From positions 1 through 62,950 of the forward strand of contig JAFIGH010000015.1 in assembly GCA_020831525.1 (NCBI GenBank): a stretch of 62,950 bases of DNA, written 5' to 3'. A program made the position numbers and the translations under genes. Below the pieces are notes generated by a model, which worked only from the letters and a program-made list of their open reading frames with translations, was not told where the DNA came from and did not search any database. Of this stretch, positions 27,244 through 36,894 are shown in pieces. Origin of the DNA: Opitutales bacterium (GTDB lineage Bacteria > Verrucomicrobiota > Verrucomicrobiia > Opitutales > Oceanipulchritudinaceae). Positions within the stretch are counted from its first letter, which is position 1. Each line of letters begins with the position of its first letter.

Positions 27244-30200
27244 TCAGTCTTCATCGAATTTGGCTTCGACCCGAAAGAAATTGGTTTCAGTCCCGGTTTT
27301 TTGAAAATCGGCTTGCACCTTTTCGGTGTTGGGTCCGCTCGGGGAGGTGTGCTCGGCGACGGGTGACACCGGATTCCAATCGTTGAGGTCGGCTGATTGC
27401 CAGATTGTCAAAGATGCGTCGGTTGCGGCTGTATTCCGGGAATACGTAAGCCGGATGACTCCCGGTTCAGGAACGTCGACGGAAGGACTCCATGCGCTTC
27501 CAGCATGGACAGGGTTGATGCCCATGGCGTAGGCAAGCAGGTTTCCCGGGAGGCCGGTCTCCGCGATGTCTTCCGGCGCGCGGAGGCCGACGGGCAACAT
27601 GGACCGCGCATACCATGATTCATAGGTAGAATGAGTCTCTGCGGCAGGAGTGAATACGACTTCGTCAATATACGCGGCCCCGGCATCCCCGTCGTCTGCG
27701 AAGAGAAGCCACGTAATCAGGTTGGCGTCTTCTTCGAGAAGAATCGATTCGGGTTGCCACTCCGATTTCCCTGAAAACACCCGCATGCCGACATCATTGA
27801 CAAAAACGACGAGGACCGCGTTGTCCGGCAGTTGGGTTTTGCGCCAAAAGACCAACATTCCCTTTCCATGTATATCGGTCTCGAGCCAACTCGCCGTACC
27901 CGCGCCTGCTGTATCCACAGCAGTCGCCGTGGAGCGGCCTGTGCGCACCACCTCTGTTTGCACGTCCCATTTCGCCGCGCCGCCGCGTTGAAAATGCAAC
28001 CCGGAAGGGCTGAGCGACGCGGAGTCGAACGCGGGCCAGAAGACAGCATCGACGTATGTGTCGTCGTCGATTGTGAAAGCGAGGGGGTTGCTTCTGCTCC
28101 ATTTGTCGCCTTCCCACCTGATGAACTCAAATCCGGGCTCGGGGACTGCTTCGAGAACAAGGAATTCCTCCGGGTGAAAGGCGGTTCGGTCCGGCGATTT
28201 TGCAACCGAGCCCCGGGCCGCGTCGTAATCAACAACGAGCCGATAGCGCCAGTCGACAGAGAGCTCGAGATCGTGCGGTTGTTCACCGGTGTTTTTGGCG
28301 ACAATATAGTACTCGCGTTCACGAAGCTCTTCAAAGTAGGTTGTCCAACCCGAGTCGGCTTCACCCCCGCTCGCCCAATCGTGTGGATCGTGTGCCTCAA
28401 TTGCAGGGAAATCCTCCCGGACGGAGAACAAAACGGCGGCATCATGTCTTGATTCATGGCGCCACCGGTGCGCGTCTTCGGGCATGCGGACCCGCCAGAC
28501 TCTCTGATCATTCGGAGGAAGGGAAACTGATGCGCTGCCGCCCTCGGCGGATAGTTCTTCGATGACACCGTAGCGGTCGCCGAGGGTCTCCGCAGAAGGT
28601 GTCATAGAGAGCGAAAAGGTGCCGTCCAAGCGGGCCCGGACACCGACGAAATAGGTACGGCCCGGACGAAGATGAATGCCCTTGATCGTATGCTGCCCCG
28701 GACTTTGGAAGAATCCATGCCCTCCCGGGTCCAGTCCGTCCCGTGACCAATCCCGGATCCACGAGTTTGGCAAGGTGCGCTCGATGGGATTGTTGCCGGA
28801 ATCTCCAGGAGGCACGGTGTCTCGAATATGAACGGTGATGTCTTCGCTCATGGATACACTGAGATGCCACTCGGCAGGAATGAGGGAAGGATCGTCGGGT
28901 ACCGCAAACGAGAAATACTGCCATTCTCCGCGCTCAATCGAAGCGTCGGCAATGGATCCTCCGGTCGCGCCCCATGAGGTGAGAAGCGGTTCGGCCAAAT
29001 GAGAGAAACGCAACCGATAGCGGGCTGGGCTATCGTCTCCGGAGCGCACGCGGAAATACCACCGGCCGGGCGCGAGTTCAGCGGGTTCGCGGTCAAGTGG
29101 ATTCCAGAATTCAGGCAGAGTATCGTCGCGCCGCTGGTCATGGGGCACCCAATACGCCCGTTGGGTGCTGTCCGACCGGGAGAGGACCATGTCTTCAGTG
29201 GCGGGCGGAGCGAAATGTTGCCTTGTGAAATCGTAGGAGGGTATGGCTTCGTGGCGGCCGTAAAGCCTTGCCGAGCCTTCGAATACGTCGAGGCGGGCGG
29301 CGAGAAGCCCGCCGTTTGCTTCCGGTACATCGACGGCGTAGAAGTGCTCCGCGCCAAGGGGAAGATCCATGCCGCCGTCAATTGGATCGGCACCGGGAGC
29401 GTCCGCTGTATCGCCGAAAACTGGATCGCCTTCGAGAGCGTCGGGCATGGCCCATGGCTCTCGTCGCAGCGACGACTCCGTGATAGCGTCAGCCACGACC
29501 CTGAAGTCACCGCTTTCGACCGCAGTGACGCGCAGATGCCATTCCGAACCGCTTTCGAGGTGCGGCGGACCGACGACGATGGAGTTCTTCGGATAAGAAA
29601 AAAAGCTGCCGGAATGCCGTGCGGAATCCTTGAGGGTAAACGTCGCGGAACCGCTGCCGGGTTCAACGCGGACCATCCAGCCCAGAAGCGGTTCGCCGTC
29701 CACGGAGTCCGGAACCACCATGGTGGCGTAGCCCGTTAGCCCTTCTTCAAGCGACATGTGCAAACCATCGCCATTCTTGTCTATGGGAAGGGTGTTCCAC
29801 GGACTTCCGAATACGGAGAGTGTGTATCCACCCGGCTGAATGTTGTGCTGTTGGGCTCTGTCGCCGATGGTTATCGAGTAGATGCCGGGGTCGGGGTCGG
29901 TGATGCGGATATCCCCGCTCGATGACGTCAGGCCTCCGCTGCCCGACCAGATCCCATAACTCGAAGTGGTTACACGGGGAATCGCGTTGTCTGTCCGTAC
30001 TGCCGCGGAAGGATTGCCTGTGCGGTCGGTGAGACGCACGCGGACGGAGGCGAGCCCGGGAGGCACCTCGAACTGATAGTGGTTGTGCCCTCCTTCGGGG
30101 TATGAGCCGATAGTCCGGAGCGTGGGATCGTCGCCGAGGTTTCCAAGGAGGGTCACGGTTGCGGGGCCCTCGCTGTGAAGCGTGAAATCCAAAGAACCGT

Positions 30201-31464
30201 TGTTGGTTTCATCGTTGCCGAAGATTTCCTGCCAAAACCATTGGCGACCCACCTCGATATAGTAGCGACCGGGCGGCAGGGCCTCCTGACCCGACTCGGG
30301 GAAGAGAACGAAGCGTTGCCCGCCGTCCCGCTTGTCGAAGTGAAGCTGCCCGGGGAATCCACCCGGCAAATCAACGGCCAGGTTCCCCGGCAGTGTCGGC
30401 AAACTTCCGTGCCTCAGCCTCAGGGAGGCGCGCGGACCCTCCGGCAATTCGAGACGGCCGTGCCACGAAGGCGTGCCCGCGGGAATATCCACCGCGAAAT
30501 ACGCCAACTCGCCATCCGCGAGGCTTCCCGTTGCAACCCCTCCGCCGAAATCGAGCGAGTGAACCTTGCGCGACACTTCCGAATCCGGATACCCGATAAG
30601 TTGTGTAGACCAGATGACGTCGGTGAACAGGGGATGGCTTGGACGGTTGTGGATACCCACATAATAGGTGCCGGGCACCAGAGGTTTGCCCATAGCCAAT
30701 CTCATTCCATAATACGATTGGGACGCATGCAATTGATCGCCGCTGGCAAAGTATTCCGGATCGGCGACGGCGGGGACTTCTCCCGGGGATCCAGGCGGAG
30801 CGTCGCGTCGCACAACGATCCACGGAAGCCAGGTCGAGCGCGGACTGGAAGAGTCCACGTTGTGCCCGAGAATCTGAAGTTCCCATCCGAGGACAGGATG
30901 ACCGTTTCGGGTCGCCGGAATTTCGATACGGAACAATCGCCACTCATCGGAATCGAGCGAGGCGATCACGTGTGTTCCGCTGCCGGCGTCCAGGTCCTCC
31001 GGGCTTTGCGCTTCCGCGACGATGCGGAAGGGACTCCCTTCGGGTGCGGTGGGACTGTTTACGCCGGGTGCGCTGTGCCCGATGGCCAAGGTCATCTCTC
31101 CGGCCTCCGGATTTTGTATAGAGAAGCCCTGTCTGCCTTCAAATTCGGCATCATACGGGGACCACATGGCGAAATCGGTCGGGACGGTGCCCGTGAAATC
31201 ATACACCTGCTGCGCAAACATCGGCGGCGTCGCGCCGTAGCGGGCGCGGAGCATTGTGTAGGCGGACGCCTCGTCCACGGAAACCCGCAGCGAGGCCAGT
31301 CCTTCCGGAATGGTGAAGCGAAGAAAGCGTGCCTCGCCGACACCGTATTCTCCCACAGTTTCGAGCGGTGCTCCGGGATCGAGTGTGCCGATGTCTTCGA
31401 ACAGCACGGGTGAACTGCCCGTCAGTCGGTACTCGACGCTTCCTTCGCCGATCCGGTCAGCTGA
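27244..31464 (-). CDS. Giant exported-type beta-rich protein, N-terminus missing
   Basis: About 1,406 residues of real coding sequence, the C-terminal part of a very large protein. Repeated beta-sandwich-like modules contain GLASLRVSVDE, GLASVRVRLTD and PGTYYVGIHNRP/PGRYYIEVGRQ/PGRWYFRVRSGD-type segments. A divergent InlB-type B-repeat (LVVDYDAARGSVAKSP then GFEFIRWEGD) lies near the end. The extreme C-terminus (LTIWQSADLNDWNPVSP, FFRVEAKF) matches the tail found on many verrucomicrobial surface or secreted proteins. There is no signal peptide or start codon: the frame stays open beyond 31464 only as the antisense of the TPR gene. The N-terminus appears cut at the 31464 breakpoint. A secreted or cell-surface role is inferred. 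Confidence 0.75.
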   Translation of the reverse strand, partial: SADRIGEGSVEYRLTGSSPVLFEDIGTLDPGAPLETVGEYGVGEARFLRFTIPEGLASLRVSVDEASAYTMLRARYGATPPMFAQQVYDFTGTVPTDFAMWSPYDAEFEGRQGFSIQNPEAGEMTLAIGHSAPGVNSPTAPEGSPFRIVAEAQSPEDLDAGSGTHVIASLDSDEWRLFRIEIPATRNGHPVLGWELQILGHNVDSSSPRSTWLPWIVVRRDAPPGSPGEVPAVADPEYFASGDQLHASQSYYGMRLAMGKPLVPGTYYVGIHNRPSHPLFTDVIWSTQLIGYPDSEVSRKVHSLDFGGGVATGSLADGELAYFAVDIPAGTPSWHGRLELPEGPRASLRLRHGSLPTLPGNLAVDLPGGFPGQLHFDKRDGGQRFVLFPESGQEALPPGRYYIEVGRQWFWQEIFGNDETNNGSLDFTLHSEGPATVTLLGNLGDDPTLRTIGSYPEGGHNHYQFEVPPGLASVRVRLTDRTGNPSAAVRTDNAIPRVTTSSYGIWSGSGGLTSSSGDIRITDPDPGIYSITIGDRAQQHNIQPGGYTLSVFGSPWNTLPIDKNGDGLHMSLEEGLTGYATMVVPDSVDGEPLLGWMVRVEPGSGSATFTLKDSARHSGSFFSYPKNSIVVGPPHLESGSEWHLRVTAVESGDFRVVADAITESSLRREPWAMPDALEGDPVFGDTADAPGADPIDGGMDLPLGAEHFYAVDVPEANGGLLAARLDVFEGSARLYGRHEAIPSYDFTRQHFAPPATEDMVLSRSDSTQRAYWVPHDQRRDDTLPEFWNPLDREPAELAPGRWYFRVRSGDDSPARYRLRFSHLAEPLLTSWGATGGSIADASIERGEWQYFSFAVPDDPSLIPAEWHLSVSMSEDITVHIRDTVPPGDSGNNPIERTLPNSWIRDWSRDGLDPGGHGFFQSPGQHTIKGIHLRPGRTYFVGVRARLDGTFSLSMTPSAETLGDRYGVIEELSAEGGSASVSLPPNDQRVWRVRMPEDAHRWRHESRHDAAVLFSVREDFPAIEAHDPHDWASGGEADSGWTTYFEELREREYYIVAKNTGEQPHDLELSVDWRYRLVVDYDAARGSVAKSPDRTAFHPEEFLVLEAVPEPGFEFIRWEGDKWSRSNPLAFTIDDDTYVDAVFWPAFDSASLSPSGLHFQRGGAAKWDVQTEVVRTGRSTATAVDTAGAGTASWLETDIHGKGMLVFWRKTQLPDNAVLVVFVNDVGMRVFSGKSEWQPESILLEEDANLITWLLFADDGDAGAAYIDEVVFTPAAETHSTYESWYARSMLPVGLRAPEDIAETGLPGNLLAYAMGINPVHAGSAWSPSVDVPEPGVIRLTYSRNTAATDASLTIWQSADLNDWNPVSPVAEHTSPSGPNTEKVQADFQKTGTETNFFRVEAKFDED

Positions 31465-34251
31465 AGCCGGATTCCGTCCCTCGCCGACGGTGCTTCGCCG
31501 GTGGAGCGGGCCTTGATCGCGGCCCTCGCGGCGCGTTACGAGACACCCGCGCCGGACGACCGCAGCGGCCTCGACCGCGCCTTTGCCGACGCCATGGAGC
31601 GTGTATGGGAGCAGTTTCCGCAGGATCCCGATGTCGGCGCGCTCTACGCCGAGTCGCTCATGAACCTCCAGCCGTGGGATCTGTGGACACCCGGCGGCGA
31701 GCCGAAGGGCCGGGCGGCGGAAATCGTGGAAACGCTGGAGCAGGTGCTGGCGCTCGACGAACGGCATCCCGGCGCCAACCATCTTTACATCCATGCCGTG
31801 GAGGCGTCTCCGGAGCCGGAGCGGGCGCTGGCGGCGGCGAAGCGCTTGCCGGATCTCGTGCCCGGGTCGGGACACCTCGTCCACATGCCCGCGCACATCT
31901 ACGCGCGTCTCGGTGAGTGGGCCAAAGCCTCCGACGCCAATGAAGACGCGATTGAGGTCGACCGGGCCTACTTCGAGGCGGCCCCGGAACCGGGCTTCTA
32001 CATTATCTACCACCTGCACAATAGGCACTTTCTCGCATGGTCGGCGATGATGGAAGGCCGATACGAAAAGGCGCTCGAAGCGGCGCGCGGCGTCGAACGC
32101 GACATGCCGGCGCCGTTGCTGCGCGACATGGCGTTTGTCGCCGACGGCTTCATGCCGGTCACTTACCATGTCCTTGTGCGCTTCGGGGAGTGGGAGAAGA
32201 TTCTCAATGAGCCCGAACCGGAGGCGTTCCGCCATGTCAGCCGGGCGCATTGGCACTACGCGCGCACCCTTGCGCTGGCCAACCTCGGGCGACTTTCCGC
32301 GGCGGGCGACGAACTGCGCAAACTCGAACGGGAAGCGGAGAAGATTCCGGACTACTGGGAGATCAGTTTCAACAACGCCCGCGAAGTGGTGGAAATCGCC
32401 ATGCTGATGGCGGCGGGTGAACTGGCCTACCACGACGGACGCCCGGAAGATGCTTTCGCCGCACTGCGGGAGGGGGCGGAACGCGAGGACGCCCTCCGCT
32501 ACGCCGAACCGCCGGCGTGGATGCATCCAGTGCGGCATGCTCTCGGCGCGCTCCTTCTTGCCGAGGGCAAAGCGGAGGAAGCCGAAGCCGTCTACCGCCG
32601 GGACCTCCGTCGCAACCCGAAGAACGGATGGGCGCTGCTTGGCTTGCAGCAATCGCTCGGCGCACAGGGCCAGTCCGGTGAGGCGGCGGAGATCGCACCG
32701 AAACTGGCGGCGGCGTGGAAACGCGCGGATGTGGAGCCGGTGGCCTCCTGCTTCTGCCATCCCGACGCCCATGCCGCGCGCCGGCACGAACACGGCGTGG
32801 TGGAGTTCGAGGTATCGTGCAACGAAACCGCGCAGAAGGCGATCCAGACGGGGCTCGGCCACCTGCACCACATGATGTACGAGCAGGCGCGTCCGCATTT
32901 CGAGGCTGCCGCCGAGGCCGATCCGGACTGCGCCATGGCGCACTGGGGCATTGCCATGACGAGTTTCCAGCCCCTCTGGCATCCGACAAGTGAAGACGGC
33001 CTTGAGCGCGGGAAAGCCGCCGTGGCCAAAGCGCGTGAACTCGGGGTACCGACGGAGCACGAAGAAGCCTACATCGCCGCCGTGGAGGCGTTTTTCACCG
33101 ATCCTGAACCGCCCCGGCGAAGCCGCGCGCGGGACCACGAAGCTCGCGTGAGGGCATGGATGGAGGCCCAGCTGAAGATCCACGAAGCCTACCCGGATGA
33201 CGTCGACGCCGCGGCGTTGTATGCCTTGGCCGAGGTCTGTTATGCGATGACGCAATTCTCTCCGCACAAGGATCGCGACTTCACCCGCGAAAAGCGGGCG
33301 GGCGCCATCCTCGAGGCCTACCTTGAGGATCACCCGGAGCATCCCGGCCTCTTCCATTACCTCATCCACGCATACGACAGCCCGGAACTGGCCGAAAGGG
33401 CACTGGAAACCGCGCGCGAGTACGATAAACTCGCCCCCGACACCGTTCACGCTTTGCACATGCCGAGCCATATCTTCGTCCGCCTCGGCTACTGGAAGGA
33501 GACGGCTGAGTGGAATGAGCGCTCGGCGGAGGCCGCGCTCCGTGAAATGGACGAGGACTTCCATGCCACCGCCCATTATGTCCACGCGCTCGATTACATG
33601 ATGTATGCCTACCTCCAAATGGGCGAGACGGACAAGGCGCGGAAAACGCTGCGAAAAGTGCAGGAGGTCGAGGAGCTGTGGGACGCCGCCTTCGCCGCCT
33701 ACAACACGGCCGCCGCGCAGGCCCGCTACTATCTTGAACAGGGTGATTGGGACGGTGCGGCCGAACTCGATCCGGGAATGCCCGACGTGATTGCATGGGA
33801 CGAGTTTCCACCGGGGGAAGCCCTGTTTTATTATGCCCGCGGCCTCGGTGCCGCCCGGAGCGGCGACCTCAGCAAGGCCGAAGTCGAGCGCGAGCGCATC
33901 ATGAAGCGGGTACAGACCCTGCGCGAGGCTGACGACGCCTACTGGGCCTACATGACCGAGGCTCTCGGCAAAGCCGTCGAGGCATGGATTCTCTATGAGC
34001 GCGGCGAGACCGTTGATGCCCTTGCGCTCATGCGTGAAGCGGCCGACCTCGAAGACTCCATGGACAAGCATCCGACCACGCCGGGCGAGGTGCTGCCTGT
34101 CCGCGAACTCTATGCGGAACTGCTGCTCAAGGAGGGACGTGCGGAGGATGCTCGGGCGGCGTTCGAGGCATCCCTTGAAAGGACCCCCAACCGCCGCAAT
34201 GCCCTTGCCGGGGTCGAGAGGGCACACGCTGAACTGGCGGCGGCCGACTGA
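31465..34251 (+). CDS. TPR protein, tandem-duplicated, N-terminus missing
   Basis: About 928 codons of helical tetratricopeptide-type sequence. In-frame stop TGA at 31462; the family-like text starts right after it (SLADGASPVERALIAAL). Module A runs to about 32790 and module B from about 32815; both carry the same landmarks: HPGANHLYIHAVEASPEPE and HPGLFHYLIHAYDSPELAE, then GSGHLVHMPAHIYARLG and DTVHALHMPSHIFVRLG. Module B opens with HLHHMMYEQARPHFEAAAE and DPDCAMAHWGIAM, the part that module A lacks, showing that the first ~100 residues and any signal peptide are gone. The only start is a GTG at 31501. The protein may be non-functional or the N-terminus lies elsewhere. Function of the family is unknown. 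Confidence 0.75.
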   Translation, partial: SRIPSLADGASPVERALIAALAARYETPAPDDRSGLDRAFADAMERVWEQFPQDPDVGALYAESLMNLQPWDLWTPGGEPKGRAAEIVETLEQVLALDERHPGANHLYIHAVEASPEPERALAAAKRLPDLVPGSGHLVHMPAHIYARLGEWAKASDANEDAIEVDRAYFEAAPEPGFYIIYHLHNRHFLAWSAMMEGRYEKALEAARGVERDMPAPLLRDMAFVADGFMPVTYHVLVRFGEWEKILNEPEPEAFRHVSRAHWHYARTLALANLGRLSAAGDELRKLEREAEKIPDYWEISFNNAREVVEIAMLMAAGELAYHDGRPEDAFAALREGAEREDALRYAEPPAWMHPVRHALGALLLAEGKAEEAEAVYRRDLRRNPKNGWALLGLQQSLGAQGQSGEAAEIAPKLAAAWKRADVEPVASCFCHPDAHAARRHEHGVVEFEVSCNETAQKAIQTGLGHLHHMMYEQARPHFEAAAEADPDCAMAHWGIAMTSFQPLWHPTSEDGLERGKAAVAKARELGVPTEHEEAYIAAVEAFFTDPEPPRRSRARDHEARVRAWMEAQLKIHEAYPDDVDAAALYALAEVCYAMTQFSPHKDRDFTREKRAGAILEAYLEDHPEHPGLFHYLIHAYDSPELAERALETAREYDKLAPDTVHALHMPSHIFVRLGYWKETAEWNERSAEAALREMDEDFHATAHYVHALDYMMYAYLQMGETDKARKTLRKVQEVEELWDAAFAAYNTAAAQARYYLEQGDWDGAAELDPGMPDVIAWDEFPPGEALFYYARGLGAARSGDLSKAEVERERIMKRVQTLREADDAYWAYMTEALGKAVEAWILYERGETVDALALMREAADLEDSMDKHPTTPGEVLPVRELYAELLLKEGRAEDARAAFEASLERTPNRRNALAGVERAHAELAAAD

Positions 34252-34331
34252 GGGATGGCGCAAAGGAAAAGCGCCCGAACAAGAAAAACTAAAGAAGTTG
34301 AAACACTAAAAATAGAAAGGCGGTAAATAAA

Positions 34332-34604
34332 ATGCCAAAATATGTCATCGAAAGAGAGATTCCCGATGCGGGGAAGATGTCATCCGACGATCTCCAGAAT
34401 GCGTCGAAGAATTCCTGCGGCGTCCTCAAAAAACTGGGGCCGGAAATCCAATGGCTGCATAGCTACGTGACCGACGACAAGATCTACTGCGTCTATATCG
34501 CTTCCGACGAGGATAGAATCAAACAGCACGCTGAAGAAGCCGGTTTTCCGGCCAACCGGATATCCCGGGTAAAGACGCTTATCGATCCGACCACCGCGGA
34601 ATAA
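34332..34604 (+). CDS. DUF4242 (SCO4226-like) small protein
   Basis: 90 residues. MPKYVIEREIPDAGKMSSDDL followed by GPEIQWLHSYVTDDKIYCVY and ISRVKTLIDPTTAE at the end fit DUF4242, a ferredoxin-like dimeric alpha/beta fold that includes the nickel-binding SCO4226 of Streptomyces. AAAGGCGGTAA about 10 bases upstream of the ATG serves as ribosome binding site. It follows the TPR gene by 80 bases. Metal binding here is not shown by sequence. Confidence 0.8.
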   Translation: MPKYVIEREIPDAGKMSSDDLQNASKNSCGVLKKLGPEIQWLHSYVTDDKIYCVYIASDEDRIKQHAEEAGFPANRISRVKTLIDPTTAE

Positions 34605-34900
34605 TCCTTTGGTCCCGCGCCCCTCAAGGCAAAGCGCTTCGAAGTCCCCTCAGTTCTGCCCTGCCGGCCTGCAAGGTCGCTCGAAAAACCGGATAACACG
34701 ACCGTGCGGCGTTGCCGGGCTGTCGGGCGGGGGCATGCACTCGCTCGGCGCGGCCGCGCGCTCCGGAAACATCTCTGCCATCGCCGTCTAAGAGCCGGTC
34801 GCTCTCGAAGCGATGGACCGTGACTTCGATGCGCGATTCGGCGAACTCGTCGAACGGATCGCAGAGGGCGCAGAAGTGGTTCACCGACAGCGTTCAGTAC
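34605..34900. other. Intergenic stretch with uncertain coding-like text
   Basis: About 300 bases, no gene called. A plus-strand frame (34800-34870) reads EPVALEAMDRDFDARFGELV and could be a decayed gene end, but no start or family is evident. Confidence 0.3.
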
Positions 34901-36850
34901 TCACCGCATGCGGTTACGCGGGTCGTTCCCGGGCTTCTTCTTTTTCTTCTTTTTGAGGAGCGGGCCGGAGGGCACGGACTTCTTTTCCTGCTTTTCTTTG
35001 ATTTCTTCCTCGATGGCGACGTCCTCCTCGTCGCGCTTCCGGTTGGTCATGATCTGCTGGAAGATGGAGAAGCAGTTGGAGGTCGTCCAATAGACCACGA
35101 GCCCGCTGGAGAAGATGTAGGTGAAGGGGAAGAAGACAAAGGGCATGAACTTGAAGATCTTCATCTGCGCGTTGTCCACCGAGGGCTGCGGCATGAGCTT
35201 CATCTGGTACCACATCGTCACGAGCCAGATGAAGGGCAGGACGTTGAGCGAATTGCCGATGAGCGGCAGGCTGGCGTCGCCGAATGTAATGAGGCGGTCC
35301 GGCATGGAGAGGTCGTTCACGAAGAGAAACTCGGCGAAGCGAAGGTCGGCGGAACCGCGGATGAGGTTGAAGAACGAGATGAAGATCGGCATCTGCACAA
35401 GCACCGGAAGGCAGCCCGCGAGCGGGTTGATCTTATGCTTCTTCCACATCTTCATCATCTCTTCGTTGAGCTTGCGCTGGTCGTCCTTGTACTTCTCGCG
35501 CAATTCCTTCATTGGCTCCTGCAGCTTTTGCATGCGTTTGGAGGTCTTCGCCGCCTTGGCCGTGAGCGGCCACATGAGGAAGCGGATGATGATCGTCGTG
35601 AAGATAATGGCGAAGCCCCAGTTGCCTAGGACACCGTAGATACCGTTCATGACGGTGAGGAGGATCTTGGCGATAAATGCGATGATGCTCAGGTAGAGTC
35701 CGAGGAACCAGCCCAGCTGCATCACATCCTCCTGTCCCTGGTCCATGCGGGAAAGGCGATTGAAGGTCTTCGGCCCGGCATAGAAGTCACCGGCGAGTTC
35801 GCGGGTCGACCCCGGATCAATGGTGGGTATTTGGAACCGGATCGAAGCGGTCACGCCCGTCGAGGGCTCATTCGGTCTGCGGGAGAACGGCGCGTATTCG
35901 ACGCCGCGGGCAACGATGCTTTCGCCCGGTTCGTCGGGCGTGACGAGGGTTGTGAAAAACTGGTTTTTCACCGCCGCCCACACGACGCGTCCCTCGCGCT
36001 CCACCTGCTCCCGCGCGGAGGAGGTGAAAAAGAGGAAGCCGCCGTCGCGGAACCGGCTCGCGGGGATGGCGCGGTATTTGCCCCCGTCGGAAAGACTGGC
36101 GTTGAGATTGAAACCCCACGGGTCGGCTTCGGTAGGGACGGCCGTGCCCACAACGAGATTCAACCGGTCGAGGGTGAAGGCGGTGTCCGTATCGTTGATG
36201 AAACGGGTGGCGTAGCGGATCGTGTAGGGCTTCGCGTCCTGATCGTCGAAGGAGATCTCGTAGCGCCGCTCGACAACGATGCCGTTGGGCAGTTCCGCCG
36301 TGAAGACGATATGGCTGTCACTCTTCTCGGCCACGGAGTAGCGGGGGGCGAAGGGCTCGAACCCGGCGCGCGTCTCGCGCCCGATGGCGAGGGCTGGCTG
36401 CGGCGCGTCGCGGTTGAGGATAAAGGGCGTGGGGTCGTCGATGTCCTCGTCGTAGTTCTTCAGCTCGACGAATTCGACGGCGCCGCCCCGCCGGTTGAAA
36501 TGCACGCGCATGAAATCGTTCTCGAGGATCTGGAGGCGTTCTTCGCGCGGTTCCTCCTCCGCCGGAGCATCAAGGAGGGGGAGGGTATCGGGGTCCTCGA
36601 TGGCCTCCTGCGTTTCCTCCGTGCGACGGAAAAAGGCTTCCGCCGGGTCCACCGGATCGGGGCGGACGGCGCGCGGCTCTCCCGACGCAATCTCGGCATC
36701 GGGTTCGCGGGCGGCGCGTTCGCGCTCTTCCTGCTGGGCTTGGCGGAGGCGTTCGGCGCGGGCCTCCTGCTCGCGCGCTGCGTTCCACATCATCATCCCG
36801 AAGGCGGTGACGAGGAGGAAAATACCGATGAGAATGCTTTTCTTGTCCAT
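34901..36850 (-). CDS. yidC: Membrane protein insertase YidC
   Basis: 649 residues. Inserts and folds inner-membrane proteins, alone or with Sec. Gram-negative layout: N-terminal helix (SILIGIFLLVTAFGMMMW, 4-21), large periplasmic domain (about 60-370, with ARYSVAEKSDSHIVFTAEL and ERRYEISFDD), then the conserved five-helix core from about residue 380 (NWGFAIIFTTIIIRFLMWPL with its hydrophilic-groove arginine, KYKDDQRKLNEEMMKMWKKH, NPLAGCLPVLVQMPIFISFF). The C-terminus ends in seven lysines (KKKKKKK) followed by PGNDPRNR, a ribosome-binding type of tail. Last gene of rpmH-rnpA-yidD-yidC, 44 bases after yidD. Confidence 0.96.
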   Translation of the reverse strand: MDKKSILIGIFLLVTAFGMMMWNAAREQEARAERLRQAQQEERERAAREPDAEIASGEPRAVRPDPVDPAEAFFRRTEETQEAIEDPDTLPLLDAPAEEEPREERLQILENDFMRVHFNRRGGAVEFVELKNYDEDIDDPTPFILNRDAPQPALAIGRETRAGFEPFAPRYSVAEKSDSHIVFTAELPNGIVVERRYEISFDDQDAKPYTIRYATRFINDTDTAFTLDRLNLVVGTAVPTEADPWGFNLNASLSDGGKYRAIPASRFRDGGFLFFTSSAREQVEREGRVVWAAVKNQFFTTLVTPDEPGESIVARGVEYAPFSRRPNEPSTGVTASIRFQIPTIDPGSTRELAGDFYAGPKTFNRLSRMDQGQEDVMQLGWFLGLYLSIIAFIAKILLTVMNGIYGVLGNWGFAIIFTTIIIRFLMWPLTAKAAKTSKRMQKLQEPMKELREKYKDDQRKLNEEMMKMWKKHKINPLAGCLPVLVQMPIFISFFNLIRGSADLRFAEFLFVNDLSMPDRLITFGDASLPLIGNSLNVLPFIWLVTMWYQMKLMPQPSVDNAQMKIFKFMPFVFFPFTYIFSSGLVVYWTTSNCFSIFQQIMTNRKRDEEDVAIEEEIKEKQEKKSVPSGPLLKKKKKKKPGNDPRNRMR

Positions 36851-36894
36851 GTAGGGAAAGGATTCCGGTCAAAAAGGGATGACCGAAAGGGAAT

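Noticed and set aside
31465-34263. N-terminal 930 codons of the 2,339-codon minus-strand frame
   Set aside because: They are the antisense of the TPR gene, which has clear family text. Only the part below 31464 is real coding sequence on the minus strand.
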